The position numbers and the translations under genes were made by a program. 64,000 bases of DNA from Brachionus rotundiformis (lineage: Eukaryota; Rotifera; Eurotatoria; Ploima; Brachionidae), in assembly GCA_016802295.1 (NCBI GenBank), contig JAESIW010000129.1:554511-618510 (forward strand), in the 5' to 3' direction. Every line of letters starts with the position of its first letter. Positions within the stretch are counted from its first letter, which is position 1. This document shows positions 13,218 through 25,500 of the stretch, piece after piece. The notes under the pieces are model-generated. The model was not told the DNA's origin. It searched no databases and saw only the letters and a list, made by a program, of their open reading frames with translations.

Positions 13218-13444
13218 AAAAAATTATTAGTTAATAGTCTACAGTTTTTAATAAAAGATAAAAATTCAAAAAACGCATTTGATAGTTCAGTTTTTTTTAA
13301 ATAAATTTATTTTAATACAAAGCTTTATTTAATTTAACCTGCCTAAAAAAAAACCAACTTAGGAATTTTTGCCTCATTCAAATAAATTTTAACTATTAAG
13401 TTAGTCTAAAAGTAAATTAATTATCATAAGTAATTAGCAGTCTA

Positions 13445-14330
13445 AATTAGTTATTTATCCACCCGGTAAGAGTTTGAGTACGGTGGTCGGTAAATACAAC
13501 CTATAAGTAAATAGTCCATATCAGTTACGATTTTACACCAAATTTGTTCACCAAGCACCTGTGCTAGCCCATCATCATTCACTTCCAGAGCTTGTACGTC
13601 GTTTCTAATATAAATTGCAACCCACCGATAATTTGTTCTCTATCTTTGTAGAATAGCGTGTAGTTTGGTATAATTTTAATAGAATTTTGATTGAACCATG
13701 TCTAAGTAACCATTAAAATGTGTGGAAATTCCTTGGCATTTATCAATGATATGAAGTCTGTAATGTTGAGACATCACAGCATCTATAACGTGCGTCGGAA
13801 CGTTAGAGACTAAAGTTTTGCGTATTTTCTATTTGCTTATAGTTAGCCATAGGCTTGGCACAAAGTTGTTGTTTGAAACTTTAATTTCAAACAACACAGT
13901 TTTAGAAAACACAAACATGCGTGGGTGCAAACCATTATTTAAGCGCAACCAATGCTGACTGTCATTTAATCAAAATTTTGTTTTTCCTTTTGAAATAAAA
14001 TAAAATAAATTAACTTTTTGGCTCAAGACGGCCGTTTCTTCATTTTAGATTACTTTATAAATAAAGCTTATTAGATTAAACCATTTTCAGTTATTTGGAT
14101 TTTACAAAGTCGTCCCATTTATTAACTAGTGAAGTGGCGTTGGAGTATAAACATTTGAGACTACATTTTCCGTTTTTGCCACGACTTGTTTCTAATTTTT
14201 TATTGGGATGGTAAGGCTCTTTTAGTATCCTTGTTGATACGACAGAGCTTACCAAATCTGACATCCCAATAAAATTTTGTCCCATCTTGAAGCTCACCGT
14301 ACTTGAGCCTCCCATCGCCTTGTTCCAGCT
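13445..14330 (-). pseudogene. LINE endonuclease domain remnant
   Basis: Minus-strand pieces of an apurinic-type LINE endonuclease. LKCLYSNATSLVNKWDDF (14158-14100) is the usual start of the domain. Around 13820-13720 comes HVIDAVMSQHYRLHIIDK, then HILMVT-stop-TWFNQNSIKII, where the stop falls on the position normally held by the catalytic Glu of TETW. It continues NYTLFYKDREQIIGG, VAIYIRNDVQALEVNDDGLA, EQIWCKIVTDMDYLLIGCIY and RPPYSNS. Frameshifts and stops show it is dead. No reverse transcriptase follows on this strand. Confidence 0.75.
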
Positions 14331-14449
14331 TACTATTATCTAAATTTCTTCTCTTTCTTAGTTCAATTTCAATCGCAAGTTCGTTGGTAGCATAGGTAGC
14401 TCTAGTGAATCATGAAACAAAAATTCCTCAGCGATGAGGACATCGCTTT

Positions 14450-14725
14450 TTAACAGGGGGGAGTGTGTTATAGGTCTGATTTACTAAGTTAGATCAGTTG
14501 CTAGGCATTACTCTCATTGTTTGATAGATATATTAATTAGTTAATTAATATATTAAATTAATTTGTATAACAAGGAAACTCTAACGAATTAAAGATGCTT
14601 TTTAAAGGAAATAGATTTTAAGTTTTAGAGTTTTTCTGTTTAATATATTAAATAAAGATATTAAAAACAATCTAATCTTTTCTTGATACAATTATGAATA
14701 GAAGGAAGAAAATCACGCTTCAACA
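14450..14725 (+). mobile_element. Possible truncated LTR retrotransposon (polypurine tract + LTR)
   Basis: A purine run (AGGGGGGAGTG, about 14454-14465) is followed at once by TGTTATAGGTC, the usual arrangement of a polypurine tract and the 5' end of an LTR in Ty3/gypsy-like elements. A matching end ...CTTCAACA occurs at 14725, so the candidate LTR of 260 bases runs TGTT...AACA. It contains AATAAA near 14650. Upstream internal coding sequence is not recognisable, and no second LTR was found in the window. It rests on the terminal pattern only. Confidence 0.4.
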
Positions 14726-15271
14726 GCAATATCAAAATTCAGTTAAATTAAGAAATAAATTTCAAATATAAAAAATTATCTTTTATAAAAAAGTTAATTG
14801 AATATTTAGAAGACATTAATTTAAAAAATTTTAACTTATATCATCGAAATAATTATATTATTCATTTAAATTTCTAAACCCAGGTAAAAAAATTTATTTT
14901 AATGTTTTAATATTTTAATGATTTTTTTCGATTCTAACTCTGATTAAAGTGTCTTAATTATGGTGTCTTAATATTAAAAAGCTTTAATTTTAATTAATTA
15001 ATAAATCATTAGACAAATAAAGTCAAACCTTAAAAAAAATCAACTTATTCAGAATTTACAAAATTCAAGCTATGTATATAACAGTGTTTTAATGAAACAA
15101 TGTTACTTTTAATTATTTATAAAACGATATATTTTCGATTAAAATTGTAAATTGGATAAATTTTTATAAATATTTAAAAATGTTGATAAAAAAAAATATA
15201 TTTTTGATTAGTGACAATGAAAAATGAAAACTATTAAAGAAAAGCTATTAAGAAACAATTAAGGAATCGAA

Positions 15272-15798
15272 TTATTCAGATTTTACATTTTTTCCTTCGA
15301 AATATGGCTTTTTAAACACATCAAACATTATAAATGAAATGAGTGAAACCGTGTTCTTTCTTTCGTCAATCAACCAATATTTTTCCAAATTTACAATTTT
15401 GTCAAGCAAGTCCTTCATTGAGCTTAAAATTAGAAATATTAGAAAATTTCCATTAAATAACTTAATATTCACTCTTACAGGAAAGCTTTTTTAAAGATAA
15501 ATTTACATAATAAAGTACATTAATTTGATAGATTTAAAGGACAATAAAAAAAAGTTTTGTCGTATAAAAAAATAATAAAGCATAAAAAATTAAGTCATAG
15601 TATAATGATTAAAAAGTTAAGATATTTTTTTTTTCTATCGCATATTTTTTTCCATTAAATTTTAAAAAAATTTTTCAAAGCATAAGAGAATATAGTTTCA
15701 AGCATAAATAATTCAAAAAGAAAATAACCTTGTTTTATATTATATTTTGCCTCCAAATAGTTAAATAAGATATGAATGGATATTTGACTTTTTGCCAT
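15272..15798 (-). CDS. Tentative 75-residue protein with a 7-base exon
   Basis: Three pieces join in frame on the minus strand: 15798-15729 (MAKSQISIHILFNYLEAKYN IKQ), a 7-base exon 15485-15479 flanked by AG and GTAAGA, and 15422-15272 (SMKDLLDKIVNLEKYWLIDE, then RKNTVSLISFIMFD). This gives 75 residues ending at TAA. I recognise no family. A single-piece reading of the last exon alone is equally possible, with its true upstream exons missed. Support is limited to splice phase and ordinary amino-acid composition. Confidence 0.3.
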
Positions 15799-15894
15799 AT
15801 TATTTTAAGACTTATTATTTATTTAAACTTTGATTAATACAAGATTTAAATAATTTTAAAATTTTATTTAATTAAAATAATATTAAAATAAAAA

Positions 15895-16060
15895 TTAATT
15901 AAAAACTAAGTCTTCGTCTTCATATTCACTATCATGTTTTCTTTTTTTGATGACCAACTCTGGTCTATCAAATTCCTCCGGGAAGAGGTCTGTTAATTCC
16001 GTCTTAAGATCGAAAGATCGTTTTATTTTGGCAAACCAAAGTATGCTCTTGTGGTTGCTA
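15895..16060 (-). pseudogene. C-terminal coding remnant, unknown
   Basis: A minus-strand frame of about 50 residues, HKSILWFAKIKRSFDLKTEL then TDLFPEEFDRPELVIKKRKH, ends with an acidic DSEYEDEDLVFN tail and a stop. It is less AT-rich than its surroundings. It has no start codon and abuts the duplicated mind-bomb-flank sequence, so it is probably the tail of a transposon or gene caught in a rearrangement. Confidence 0.35.
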
Positions 16061-16131
16061 CACCACATAAATATTAGACCTAAATTTTTTATATTTCAAA
16101 ATAATTTAGGACCTAATTTTTCAAAAGATAA

Positions 16132-17123
16132 GGTGCTGTGAAGTTCATTTCAATTCGATCGTTTCAATTCAGAAAAATTTGAATATTTTTTTTACTATAA
16201 AGAATAATTTAGTTCTGTAAGATGCTTAATGTTAAAGCAACTTTGCTTAATCCGAAAATATATGTCTACAAAAACTCTGCAAAGTAAGTGCAAAATTGAT
16301 TTCAATACTTTTTAATGGCGTGCAAAATGCATAAAATTGCAAAGTATTGCAGACTTATTTTACTGAATTAAGGAAATTTGCTTATAATTGAGCATTTTAT
16401 AGAATCTCATCATGATTGTGTTGATCCTTTGTTTTAAATAAAGACACTGATAGATTTTCACTTTTATAAAGTAAATAAATTGCAGCTGCGCATTGAGGTC
16501 CTTTTCCCTTAACTAGGTTGCATCGATAATCAACTCTTAGACCGGCCTCAGTTTCACTACTTTTCAGAGAAGACCAAATCTTCTCATTATCTAACCATTC
16601 TTTGGATGCTTCTTGATCGTCGAATGTTCTCTCATAGATACAGTTCTTTCTGGTTCTTTTCTTTTTATTGGATTCTTGAACCTCGTCTTCAGATTCTGAT
16701 TCATCAACTACTCGATACTCACTATCAGACATTTCAATACTTTGATAAAACTTAGATCACATTAGATCATCTTTAAATATCCACAAAAAAAAACTCTCAC
16801 AGGAGATAATTTCAACTGTTCATTAATTAAGTTAAGAGCTATATTCATCATAATCATACTCATCTTCAGTAAATTTAGTGACAAAAAAACTCAGGATACA
16901 TAAATATTTATAATTAGAGACAGTTAATTAATCAAATTAATCGAATAAACAATATTATTGATAGAAAAAATAAAATAACATATTTTATTAAGTGATCGTT
17001 TAAGTAATGTAAGAGATCGATTAATAATACCCCTTTATAGAACTAAATTATCTCTTTTAGTAAGATAGTTATTCAAGTTTTTCTGAATTGAAATGATCGA
17101 ATTGAAACCAACTTCACCACCCC
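16132..17123. mobile_element. MULE-like DNA transposon with about 85-base terminal inverted repeats
   Basis: The left end (from 16132) and the reverse complement of the right end (to 17123) match over about 85 bases, sharing TTTCAATTCGATC, TTTCAATTCAGAAAAA and AATAATTTAGTTCT. The flanks are AAAAGATAA (16123-16131) and AAAAAATAA (17124-17132), a 9-base duplication with one mismatch. The related mind-bomb flank near 9280-9300 carries the uninterrupted sequence with a single copy of that 9-mer, an empty site that confirms the borders. Element length is 992 bases. A 9-base target duplication, long inverted repeats and a FLYWCH-like ORF fit the Mutator/MULE superfamily. With no DDE domain inside, it is non-autonomous. 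Confidence 0.75.
16397..16732 (-). CDS. FLYWCH/MULE-type N-terminal domain protein, truncated
   Basis: A 111-residue frame lies wholly inside the inverted-repeat element. The first 30 residues are acidic/basic (MSDSEYRVVDESESEDEVQE). Next come ASKEWLDNEKIWSSLKSSET, DYRCNLVKGKGPQCAAAIYL and KTKDQHNHDEIL, matching the zinc-binding FLYWCH-like module (C...C...HxH) at the N-terminus of animal MULE transposases. A full transposase would have several hundred further residues with the DDE core and usually a SWIM finger; these are absent. It may be just a DNA-binding remnant. The frame is intact, which suggests the element is fairly young. Confidence 0.55.
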   Translation of the reverse strand: MSDSEYRVVDESESEDEVQESNKKKRTRKNCIYERTFDDQEASKEWLDNEKIWSSLKSSETEAGLRVDYRCNLVKGKGPQCAAAIYLLYKSENLSVSLFKTKDQHNHDEIL

Positions 17124-17157
17124 AAAAAATAATTAAAATAAAGGAATTTCTTCTTAC

Positions 17158-17244
17158 CTAACATTTCCTCTTAGAGTTGCACGATGCACAAACTGAAATG
17201 TCAGCATTAGCTCCTAGAAGCAAATTCATTATCTCATCATTTTT
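17158..17244 (-). pseudogene. Second mind-bomb-like ankyrin fragment
   Basis: The minus strand reads KNDEIMNLLLGANADISVCA then HRATLRGN-like sequence, nearly identical to the end of the fragment at 9190-9270. An AG precedes it at 17246-17245 and a GTAAGA donor follows at 17157, so it looks like one exon of the parental gene with intron flanks. The MULE element sits in the adjoining intron-like sequence. Upstream ankyrin repeats are missing. Confidence 0.65.
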
Positions 17245-17519
17245 CTTAGTAATAGCATAAAATATTAGACCTAAATTTTGCGAAATTATGATAAATACAG
17301 ATTTTAAAAAAAAGTTAAAAATGAAAAATTGAGAAATTGACAATAAACTTCAACATGCTTAAAAAATTGACTAATTTATCTTTATTTATTGAATAAATAC
17401 TGAAAATGATTATTTAATTTTGGAATATTTTTTAAATTAGAATTTACATAAAAAACAAAGGACATAGATAATACTCAAATGAACGCTTGTTTTAGAATGA
17501 AAAATTTTAAATATTTGAT

Positions 17520-17575
17520 TATAAATAAATAAATAAATAAATAATTATTTAAAAATAATAATAATAATAATAATA
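17520..17575. repeat. Simple repeats (AAAT)n and (AAT)n
   Basis: An (AAAT)n run at about 17520-17543 is followed by (AAT)n at about 17554-17575. On the minus strand these form the 3' tail of the adjoining LINE remnant. Confidence 0.8.
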
Positions 17576-17768
17576 TAAGTGACCATTCCCTCGTATCGAT
17601 TCTCCCAAGCCTCAGGAATTCATCCATGGTAAGTTTCTCCTTTCGTCTGTTCCTATCTAGTCTGTTCTTGAATTGGTTGATGGATTTGGATTGTACGATC
17701 TCTTGGGGTAGGGCGTTCCATGGCATATTCACTCTATAAGTGAAAAAGTGCTCTAAAAATTTTTTCAT
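17545..17768 (-). pseudogene. LINE 3' end remnant with TTA repeat tail
   Basis: The minus-strand frame FFTYRVNMPWNALPQEIVQ, then KSINQFKNRLDRNRRKEKLT and MDEFLRLGRIDTREW, is the standard tail of Jockey/CR1-like reverse transcriptases (FTYRVVNxWNxLPxxVV...FKNRLD). It runs straight into a (TTA)n repeat at about 17572-17545, a typical LINE 3' microsatellite tail. The 5' part is truncated at about 17770. Confidence 0.75.
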
Positions 17769-17779
17769 AATATTTTTAG

Positions 17780-20700
17780 TTTTTTTTATTAGTTTTTAAA
17801 TTAACCAAAAAGAGAGATAAGTTATTTTACCTCCAAAGATAACTCTCAAAGATTTTGTATGGAAAATGTTTAATATTTTGATTTAATATCTTAAATTCAT
17901 AATTTTAATGTAAAAGATATTAAAATAATAAATTAAGCCAATATTAATACTAAAGTTAAATGTATATACTAACAAAATCTTTGTCTATCGATCTATCATC
18001 ATAAAATTTATTGATTTTGAGGCCATTTTATTGTGTGCGCTTTGATTTCATGATAAATTTATCATCAAAATTTAATAAGAGAGATCATCAATATTTCGAA
18101 TTAATATATTTTTTTTTCTTTGAATTAAACAGTCCAACTTTAGATAGAGCTGGACCGAAACTAAAATAGTAACTCAAGATTTTTTTAAACTTTTTTTTAG
18201 TTTATTTCAAAAAAAAACAATATTTTTTTTATATTATACTTTTTTTGTAATTAGGCCAGTTTTATTCATCTATATTTAATTATAGACAAACAAATGGACC
18301 TTAGTATAAATTTAATAAATTTTATAAAATTAAGAAAGTAGTTCTAAAATTATTTTAAAATTCAAAAGTAAATATTTAATTTAAAGTGTTTCAATTAAGA
18401 AAATTGAAATTTTCAACTAAATTGCCAATAGAAAAAGTTGAACTACTCAACTGGGCAATATTTGTCTAAAAAATCAAATATCAAAAAATATTATTTATTA
18501 AATATTAAGACTTTTTTGAATAATTAAATTCACTTAAGTCACCTTTAATTTCTAAGTATAGTATTTTGAATCGTTTAGTTTATTTTTTGTGTATTTATTC
18601 AGAGTAAGATTTTTTTGTCAAATGCAGCAGGAGATTAAATTAAATAGGTGAAAGCTAATTCATTTTTCGTTTGCTTCCATTCCTGATTAATAACAGCTAA
18701 ACTTATAATCCAAAGTGAATATTAAATCAGTAACATGAGACTTAAAAATTAAATATTAAACTTTGTCAAGTCCGTGCATGATTCAGTGATTCGGCACACA
18801 ATATGTCGCTTATCAAGCCGACCCACTCGTTTCGTGAGCCTTAATATCAGGTTTTCAACACAATCAAATAATTGAGATAAAAATCTTTTTTTTTTCAATC
18901 AATCTATCCATATAATTGTCTTATTTGTGAATAAAAAATTAAATTATCTTTTAGAAAAAATTGTTTTCAATTAAAGTCAGAGTTAGCTTCTATTTTATCA
19001 GTGTGTGAGACTTTTAGCTATTTAGATAGATAAAGGAAGATAATGATCTTCCTTTAAGTAAATTAAATTTCATATGAATTTATGACCGGATCAATTTATT
19101 CCTAATTGAAATAATAAAACGGAAAAATTGAGATTTTTGTTCGGAAAAATGTCAGGAATGTGGTAAAAATTATACGTTTATAATAAAAAAATTCTCAATG
19201 CTCTATAAAATAGTTTTTATTTTGTGATAAGTAAACAAATAAAGCCTGCCATACATAATCGAGCATTTTGAACTCAACAGGAAGCTTTTTATATTAACAA
19301 TTTGGTAAATATTTATTTTTAGATGGTTAAACATCACTTGACATAATTCTTGTTTCAATAGTTAATTAGAAAATTTTAATTGAAGATTTTAATTTTTTCC
19401 AAATTGAACAATAATTTCCCATTATCTAGTTCACAAACGTGAAATTAACGAGAGTCATTTAAAATTTGCTCTAAATGGCTTTTCATTTCCCATATCAGTA
19501 TTTTTAATTACCATTTACTATCAGCGTATTTTTTTTTAAATATATATAATTTTATTTATAAAAATAAAAATTTTCAAAAGTTTATTTATTTGTAAATTTG
19601 ATTATACACTGATTTTAAATTAAGTTTTTTTTATACTTAAAGTGGTAGTCAATACTTTTTTTTTATTATTAGTAACATAGGCTTTTGAGTTTATATACTT
19701 AAGCTAATGCAATTCATAATTATCCTTAAGGTGTGTGGGCTATGTAGTATTATTGTCAATTAAGAAAAACAAAAGATTATATTTTAATTCGCTTAATATT
19801 ATGCATAAAAAAGTAGTAATATCAAGCTAAACAAATGTTAAGTTATTTCTGCACAATTTTATTTGAAAAAAAAATTTGAACTGTTGATAAGCACATGTGG
19901 TCTCGTGGACCGAGTCTTCTGGACCGTTTCAGGGTTTGCCAATGAGAAATAGCATATCTCATACGAATATATAAAAAATGGACGATATGGCTTAGACATA
20001 TTCAGTTAAGCGACTAATAAGCTAAATGGGTCGACATAAAAAAATTCGATTTTTTTTTATTAATAATTTTTTAAATTAACAATCTCGTCCAAAATAATAA
20101 AAAATAGTTTTCGTATTAGCCGCTTCAATTTGAGTTTTTCTTTATTTACCGTTTAATTTCAATTTAATTACAATTTTATTCTAATTTAAAGTGAACTCGC
20201 ACTCGGATTTTCTAAAGCCAAGACAAACAATAACAATGAAAAAAAAAATCAATTTTGAATCAAGTTTATACACATATTTTTTATTATATGTTTTCTATAA
20301 ATTCTTAAAATAGTTGTTTGCTTAGTTTAACTAAGAAAAATCAGAAATTAAGCTACCTGTCAAAGTTTTAAATGAGCGATCTTTATTGTTATTCAACCAG
20401 AAACGATGTCATTTAAAACTTGCTAAAAAAGGTCAAGCTTTTCATCGCTACTTTGTTGACCTGAGGCCAAGTAGCCATAACTCTTAATCTCACTGGTCTC
20501 AAATGCATACCACCGCCACAAGCCCATTCCAACTTTCCCAACATCAAAGCCTCTTGTGCTTAAAGATTGGCCAGATCCTATAAGTTTTAATTAAAAAATG
20601 AACAACTGTTTGATAAAGATTATTAGAATTAAAGTGAATTTTAAGCCAGTCCTCATCAAAAGATAGCTAAATAATATATTCAGCCGATCCTATGGATTTA

Positions 20701-22558
20701 TTAATAAATATTCTTTCATAGCATAAAAGGTCCCTTTCTCAAAGCCGGGCCATTATCAGAATCAGGGCAGATTATCTGAATGTCAAAATTGTGACAAAAT
20801 ATTTCTAGTCTTCATTTTTCTACGGGGCTTATGAGACTTATAATTTCTAATTGGTAATTAAGGTAAACAAATTTGACTACTCGGAAGAGGAAATTTTTTT
20901 GGATCCTTTTAATAATTTATTAATAGAAAAAAAAATTTTTTTAGTAAGAATAAATATTGAGGTTTTATTTAATAAACTAATATTCCACAAAATGACCCAA
21001 TTTTTAGTTCTAATCAGCGATTGAGCTAAGCTAAGGCTTCGACAAAGAATCTAAGTTTAGCTGAACTAATTTACACAATATCGTCTCATTAAAAAATTAT
21101 GTCCAGCTATGAAACTAGTTCACGAAAAAGAGAAAAGAACAGAAAAATTACAACACCACTTAAGCCAAATGTTAACAACCAATGCTGGACAAACAAGTTT
21201 GGAGATAGGAATTTAACCTTTTTTAAAAAAAATAGATCACGCAAATAGATAAATTTATCTATACATACGCTACCTAACAAAGTCTGGTCTTTTAGTGTAC
21301 TTTTTTTTCTAATTGTGTTTTCTTATCCCACCATTTCTAATCGATCGAAACTGATTTTTGATTGATATGGCTAACTAGAGGTCATTTTTACTCCCAATTT
21401 TTAACACTCGAATACACAAGTATTTAATTTTAATTAATTTCCACCGAATGGTTCACTCATTTTTATCTCTAGCAAACTCTTGTCTTTCTCCACATGGGCA
21501 AAGATTCGGCTTAGAGGATAAATAGCAAAAATCGATAAGTTAAGAGTCCAGAATAATTTTAATTTTATTTTCTCTTAAATTATTTTCTAAAAAATTAATA
21601 CAACACTCTTTTGAATATACCCTGAAGATTCTAGTATATTAAGTAGTGCAAAGTGAAGGGTGCTTTAATTTAGAAAGAAAGATACAATTTAGAAAAATAA
21701 TTTTTTTCCCAAAGCCTTCAATGTTGGTAGTCCTTCTCGTCCGTTCAGCCGATGATCCAACGACATCAGCGACACTTAATTTAATTACACAATGTAGCCT
21801 ACATTTGTATCAAGATACGAGCCTATTCTTTAAAAATTCATCTTAAACAATTATTACCACTTTTTGGTTATTCTATTTTGAAGCCAAGTCAAAATACCTA
21901 AACTAGGTCTAGATATTCATTAATCAGATATTAGCTTGGAACCACACGTTCAATTAGACATCTTGGGAACCATAAGTTGATTGGGACAAGGATAAGTAAA
22001 TGCCAAATTTAGAGTATAATGGAATATGAAAAATTCATCAATGGTATCCACTGAAGCCATTTAATTATCTAAAAAAAACTATTTTATCTTTGTCGTCTGC
22101 TTTAGATAAGGATTCGGATAAGATTTTATTTAATTAGATTTTTAAAGCTATACGAAGAATGAAAAATCTGTGCCAAAGTCTATGGTGACCGGATTATTTT
22201 TGCCTCTCACTCGAACTAAGCACTTGATTGTCAAAAACAAAGCGTCAAATGTTGACAAATTTTTCTTTCCAATTTCAATTCTTAACTCTCTAAGACCATG
22301 GTTGCAAGTCTAAATTACAACAAGTCTTTCAAAATTATTAATTTAAAAAAAAATTTAAAAAGAGACTTAATCTAAAACACACACTCACTCTGCATACGAA
22401 CCTTATACTATGAATAATCTTAGATAAGAAAGCCTTTTTAAAATTACCTTATTTAATTGCTTTTTTATTTTTTTTTGAATAATAAAAAATAAAACAAAAA
22501 AAAAAATTATTTATTATATTTTTTAAATTTTATTTTAGAAAAAAAAATAAAAAAATAA
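17780..22558. other. 4.8-kb AT-rich region with no gene seen
   Basis: No reading frame here resembles a known family, and I could not build phased exons. Somewhat less AT-rich patches lie at about 18770-18845, 19895-19960 and 20390-20600, of unknown nature. The right part, next to the cadherin start, should include its promoter and 5' untranslated exon; no motif can be called. Confidence 0.5.
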
Positions 22559-25500
22559 ATGGAAGAAGAAGAGTTGAGGCGATCTATCGGCATCAAAATG
22601 CATCTAGCAATATGCGGTTTCCTAATTCTGTGCCTAAGTCCACAAGCACTGTCACAGCGCACATGTCAAAATTACAATGATCTATTCGTAAGTTTTTCTA
22701 TCTAAGTTTATATTTGTGTAGTCAAATAAAAACCAAATTCTAATTAGCTTAATTTGAACAAATATGACCCTGAGTTTGACTCGATATCTTACGTGAGCAA
22801 AAACATACGCGTAGACACCACTTTGGAGAAGGAGCTCATCCGCTTCCAAGTATTTGACAAAGACTACGAAATGCAGAACATAAACAACATCAGCCTGTTC
22901 ACCATGAGCACCAATAATTCCATATTTCGGATCCAAGCGGACCCGGCACAAGGCAACTTTTACCTCACACTGAACGGCAACCTGTCCTACAACATTGACA
23001 GCACTCACCGATATGTGGTCGAGATGACCGCTTGTGACCAAGGCGTGCCGAAACGGTGCGGCAAGGCGCTCGTGTTCGTGCCGCTTCTCAACTACAACGT
23101 GCACCCGCCTTCCTACACCGAGCCTACAATTCTGGTCGCGGCGATCACGTTCATCCCGGGCCACCAGCTCGGAATCCTCAACTCGTGGGACCTTGACGGC
23201 GACGCTGTCTCGTTCTCAATGGATCCCTCGACCTCTCAGGACATCAAGAACACAATCCGCATCGAGCCGGACGGCCGCGTCATCCTCACCCAGTCGCTGA
23301 CCCGCTTCTCCCAATCGATTGTTTTCTTTGTCAAATTGACCGACGACGGAAGCTCGTGCGACGACTCCGGCGCGCCCAGAATCACCCGCACCATCACCAT
23401 GTCCGTCGAATTGCGCATAATCGAGGTCAATATGCACTCGCCTGCGTTCGTGCCCCTATCAGACGGCAACAACTACTGCGAGCAGACTTTCCGCGCTCCG
23501 GAGAACTCTTTCTTCAAGATAAGAATAGCGGCGCGCGACGATGACACTCGCGGCGAAAACGGCGTCATAACCTTTCTTAGTCCGGACATAACAGACCGAT
23601 CACCACAAAACTCGTTCACCATATTCAACGACAGTCAAATTGGCCGCAACCTAAACGGCTATGTGCAAAACATAGAGACATTCGACTACGAGAATCCAAA
23701 GTACGGCTCGAACATAATGAACATTATGGTCATAGCCGAAGACAAGGGTCTGATACGCCGCCGAGGCTACTGCTTTCTTACCATTCAAATAGAAGACGTA
23801 AATGACAATGTGCCAAAGTTTTCCCAAAGCTCATACGCCATATTCATGCACGAACAATACAAAACAAGACAATTTAGCTACAGATTTGTGGCCGTAGACA
23901 AGGACTCGGGTCTCAATGGAACTGTTGAGTACTTTATTGATCCTAATTCGGAATCGGCTGCTCTCGAACTATTCAACTTGGACCTAAACGGCACACTGAC
24001 TCTCAAAGAGAACGCCTTGGACAAGTACCGCTACATGGACGAGTTTAATTTTCATATTTATGCTGAGGACAAGTCGCCGTTCAGGAACAGATCCGAGCTT
24101 GTCAAGGTGAAGGTTTCGCGCACCACACTCAAACTATTGCCGCCCTTTTTCTCCGATTTTCCGAGCACGGCTGAAATACGCAACGTGTCCGAGATGTCCA
24201 TTAGAGGCACTGTGCTGAGGGACTTTTCAATATCGATCCAGGCCAAATCGGCCAACCAATATCTCAGATGTTTGCTCAGTCCCAAGCCCAATCCGGAATG
24301 GTTCAAATTTGATCGCACGACCAGCAACCAGGCACTAAGTTTGAAAGAAACGTGCAGCCTGCGCATAGAGGACCCGCTGAATTATCGCGTGGCCAAGTCT
24401 ATGATTGTCTATCTAGTTGCCGAGATTGGCACCGATCAAATGCTTTCGACGGCCCGCGAGCTCAAAATTCTCACCATCTATCTCAAGGAAGAGAACATTA
24501 ACCCGCCCAAATTTGTCACCAACACAATAGAGGCGAGTGTGGCCGAGGGCCGCGACGATCTCGGCAAGGTGATTGCCAAGGTCAAAGCATACGACCTTGA
24601 CCTCACATATCCGTACAATAGCATCACGTACGAGTTCGATCCGAGCTCCAATCAGGACAAATTTTTCTCCATAAACTCGACCAGCGGCGAAATAAAGCTC
24701 ATAAACACCATACAAAACAAAAAGAACATACCGCTCGAAGTGGTTGCCAGAGACGGTGCCAACGGCTACAACATGAACCAGCCAAACATGAACAGCATTT
24801 ACGTGGACGTTAAAGTAATTGACATAAACGACAACGAGCCTGTGTTCAGTCAGCCGTCGTACGAGTTCCAAGTGGCCGAGAACGCGCCACTCGGCCACGT
24901 AATCGGCCGCCTCGAGGTCTCCGACCCGGACATCGAATCCTATTTCAACTACTCGATCAGCGATTCGACGTTTGGCATACGCGGCATATTCGACCACACC
25001 AAGACCAAGTCTCATTCGAATTATCGCGGCAGTGCCGAGATATATTTGAACAACTATCTTGACCATAAGAAAAAAAGCCTCTACAAATTGTTAACCTATG
25101 TGTCGGACAGCTACTTTGTGGTCAATTGTTCGCTTAGCATTGAAGTGTTGAACATAGTTGACCGTCCGCCACAGTTCATCAGCACGCCGTACAAACGCAA
25201 TTTAGACGAGGGCACAGTGCCGGCCTCGCCGCTCTTCGTAATAGCCGCCCGCGACGACGACATGTACAGCAACGAGTTCATATTCGAGATATATGCAACA
25301 CCATTTTTTGCCAACATAGCCGATTGGTTCAAATTGGAACAAAACGGTCAAGTAACGCTGCTAAAAGCGTTGGACAGAGACCCGCCGTTCGGCGCCGACA
25401 CCTACAATGTGCCCGTATCAGTGGCCTACAAAGACTATCCAGAGCTCAAGTCGTACACCAATTTGACCATCGAATTGCAGAACATAAACGACAATTCGCC

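Noticed and set aside
21646..21846. 66-codon open frame upstream of cadherin
   Set aside because: No similarity or splice partners; probably chance in a long intergenic region.
22682..23164. 160-codon antisense frame over the cadherin start
   Set aside because: It overlaps the spliced 5' end of cadherin on the other strand and has no recognisable domain.
24413..25066. 217-codon open frame antisense to cadherin
   Set aside because: It lies opposite well-supported cadherin repeats, has Val/Tyr-rich composition with no family resemblance, and arises from the GC-rich codon pattern of the true strand.
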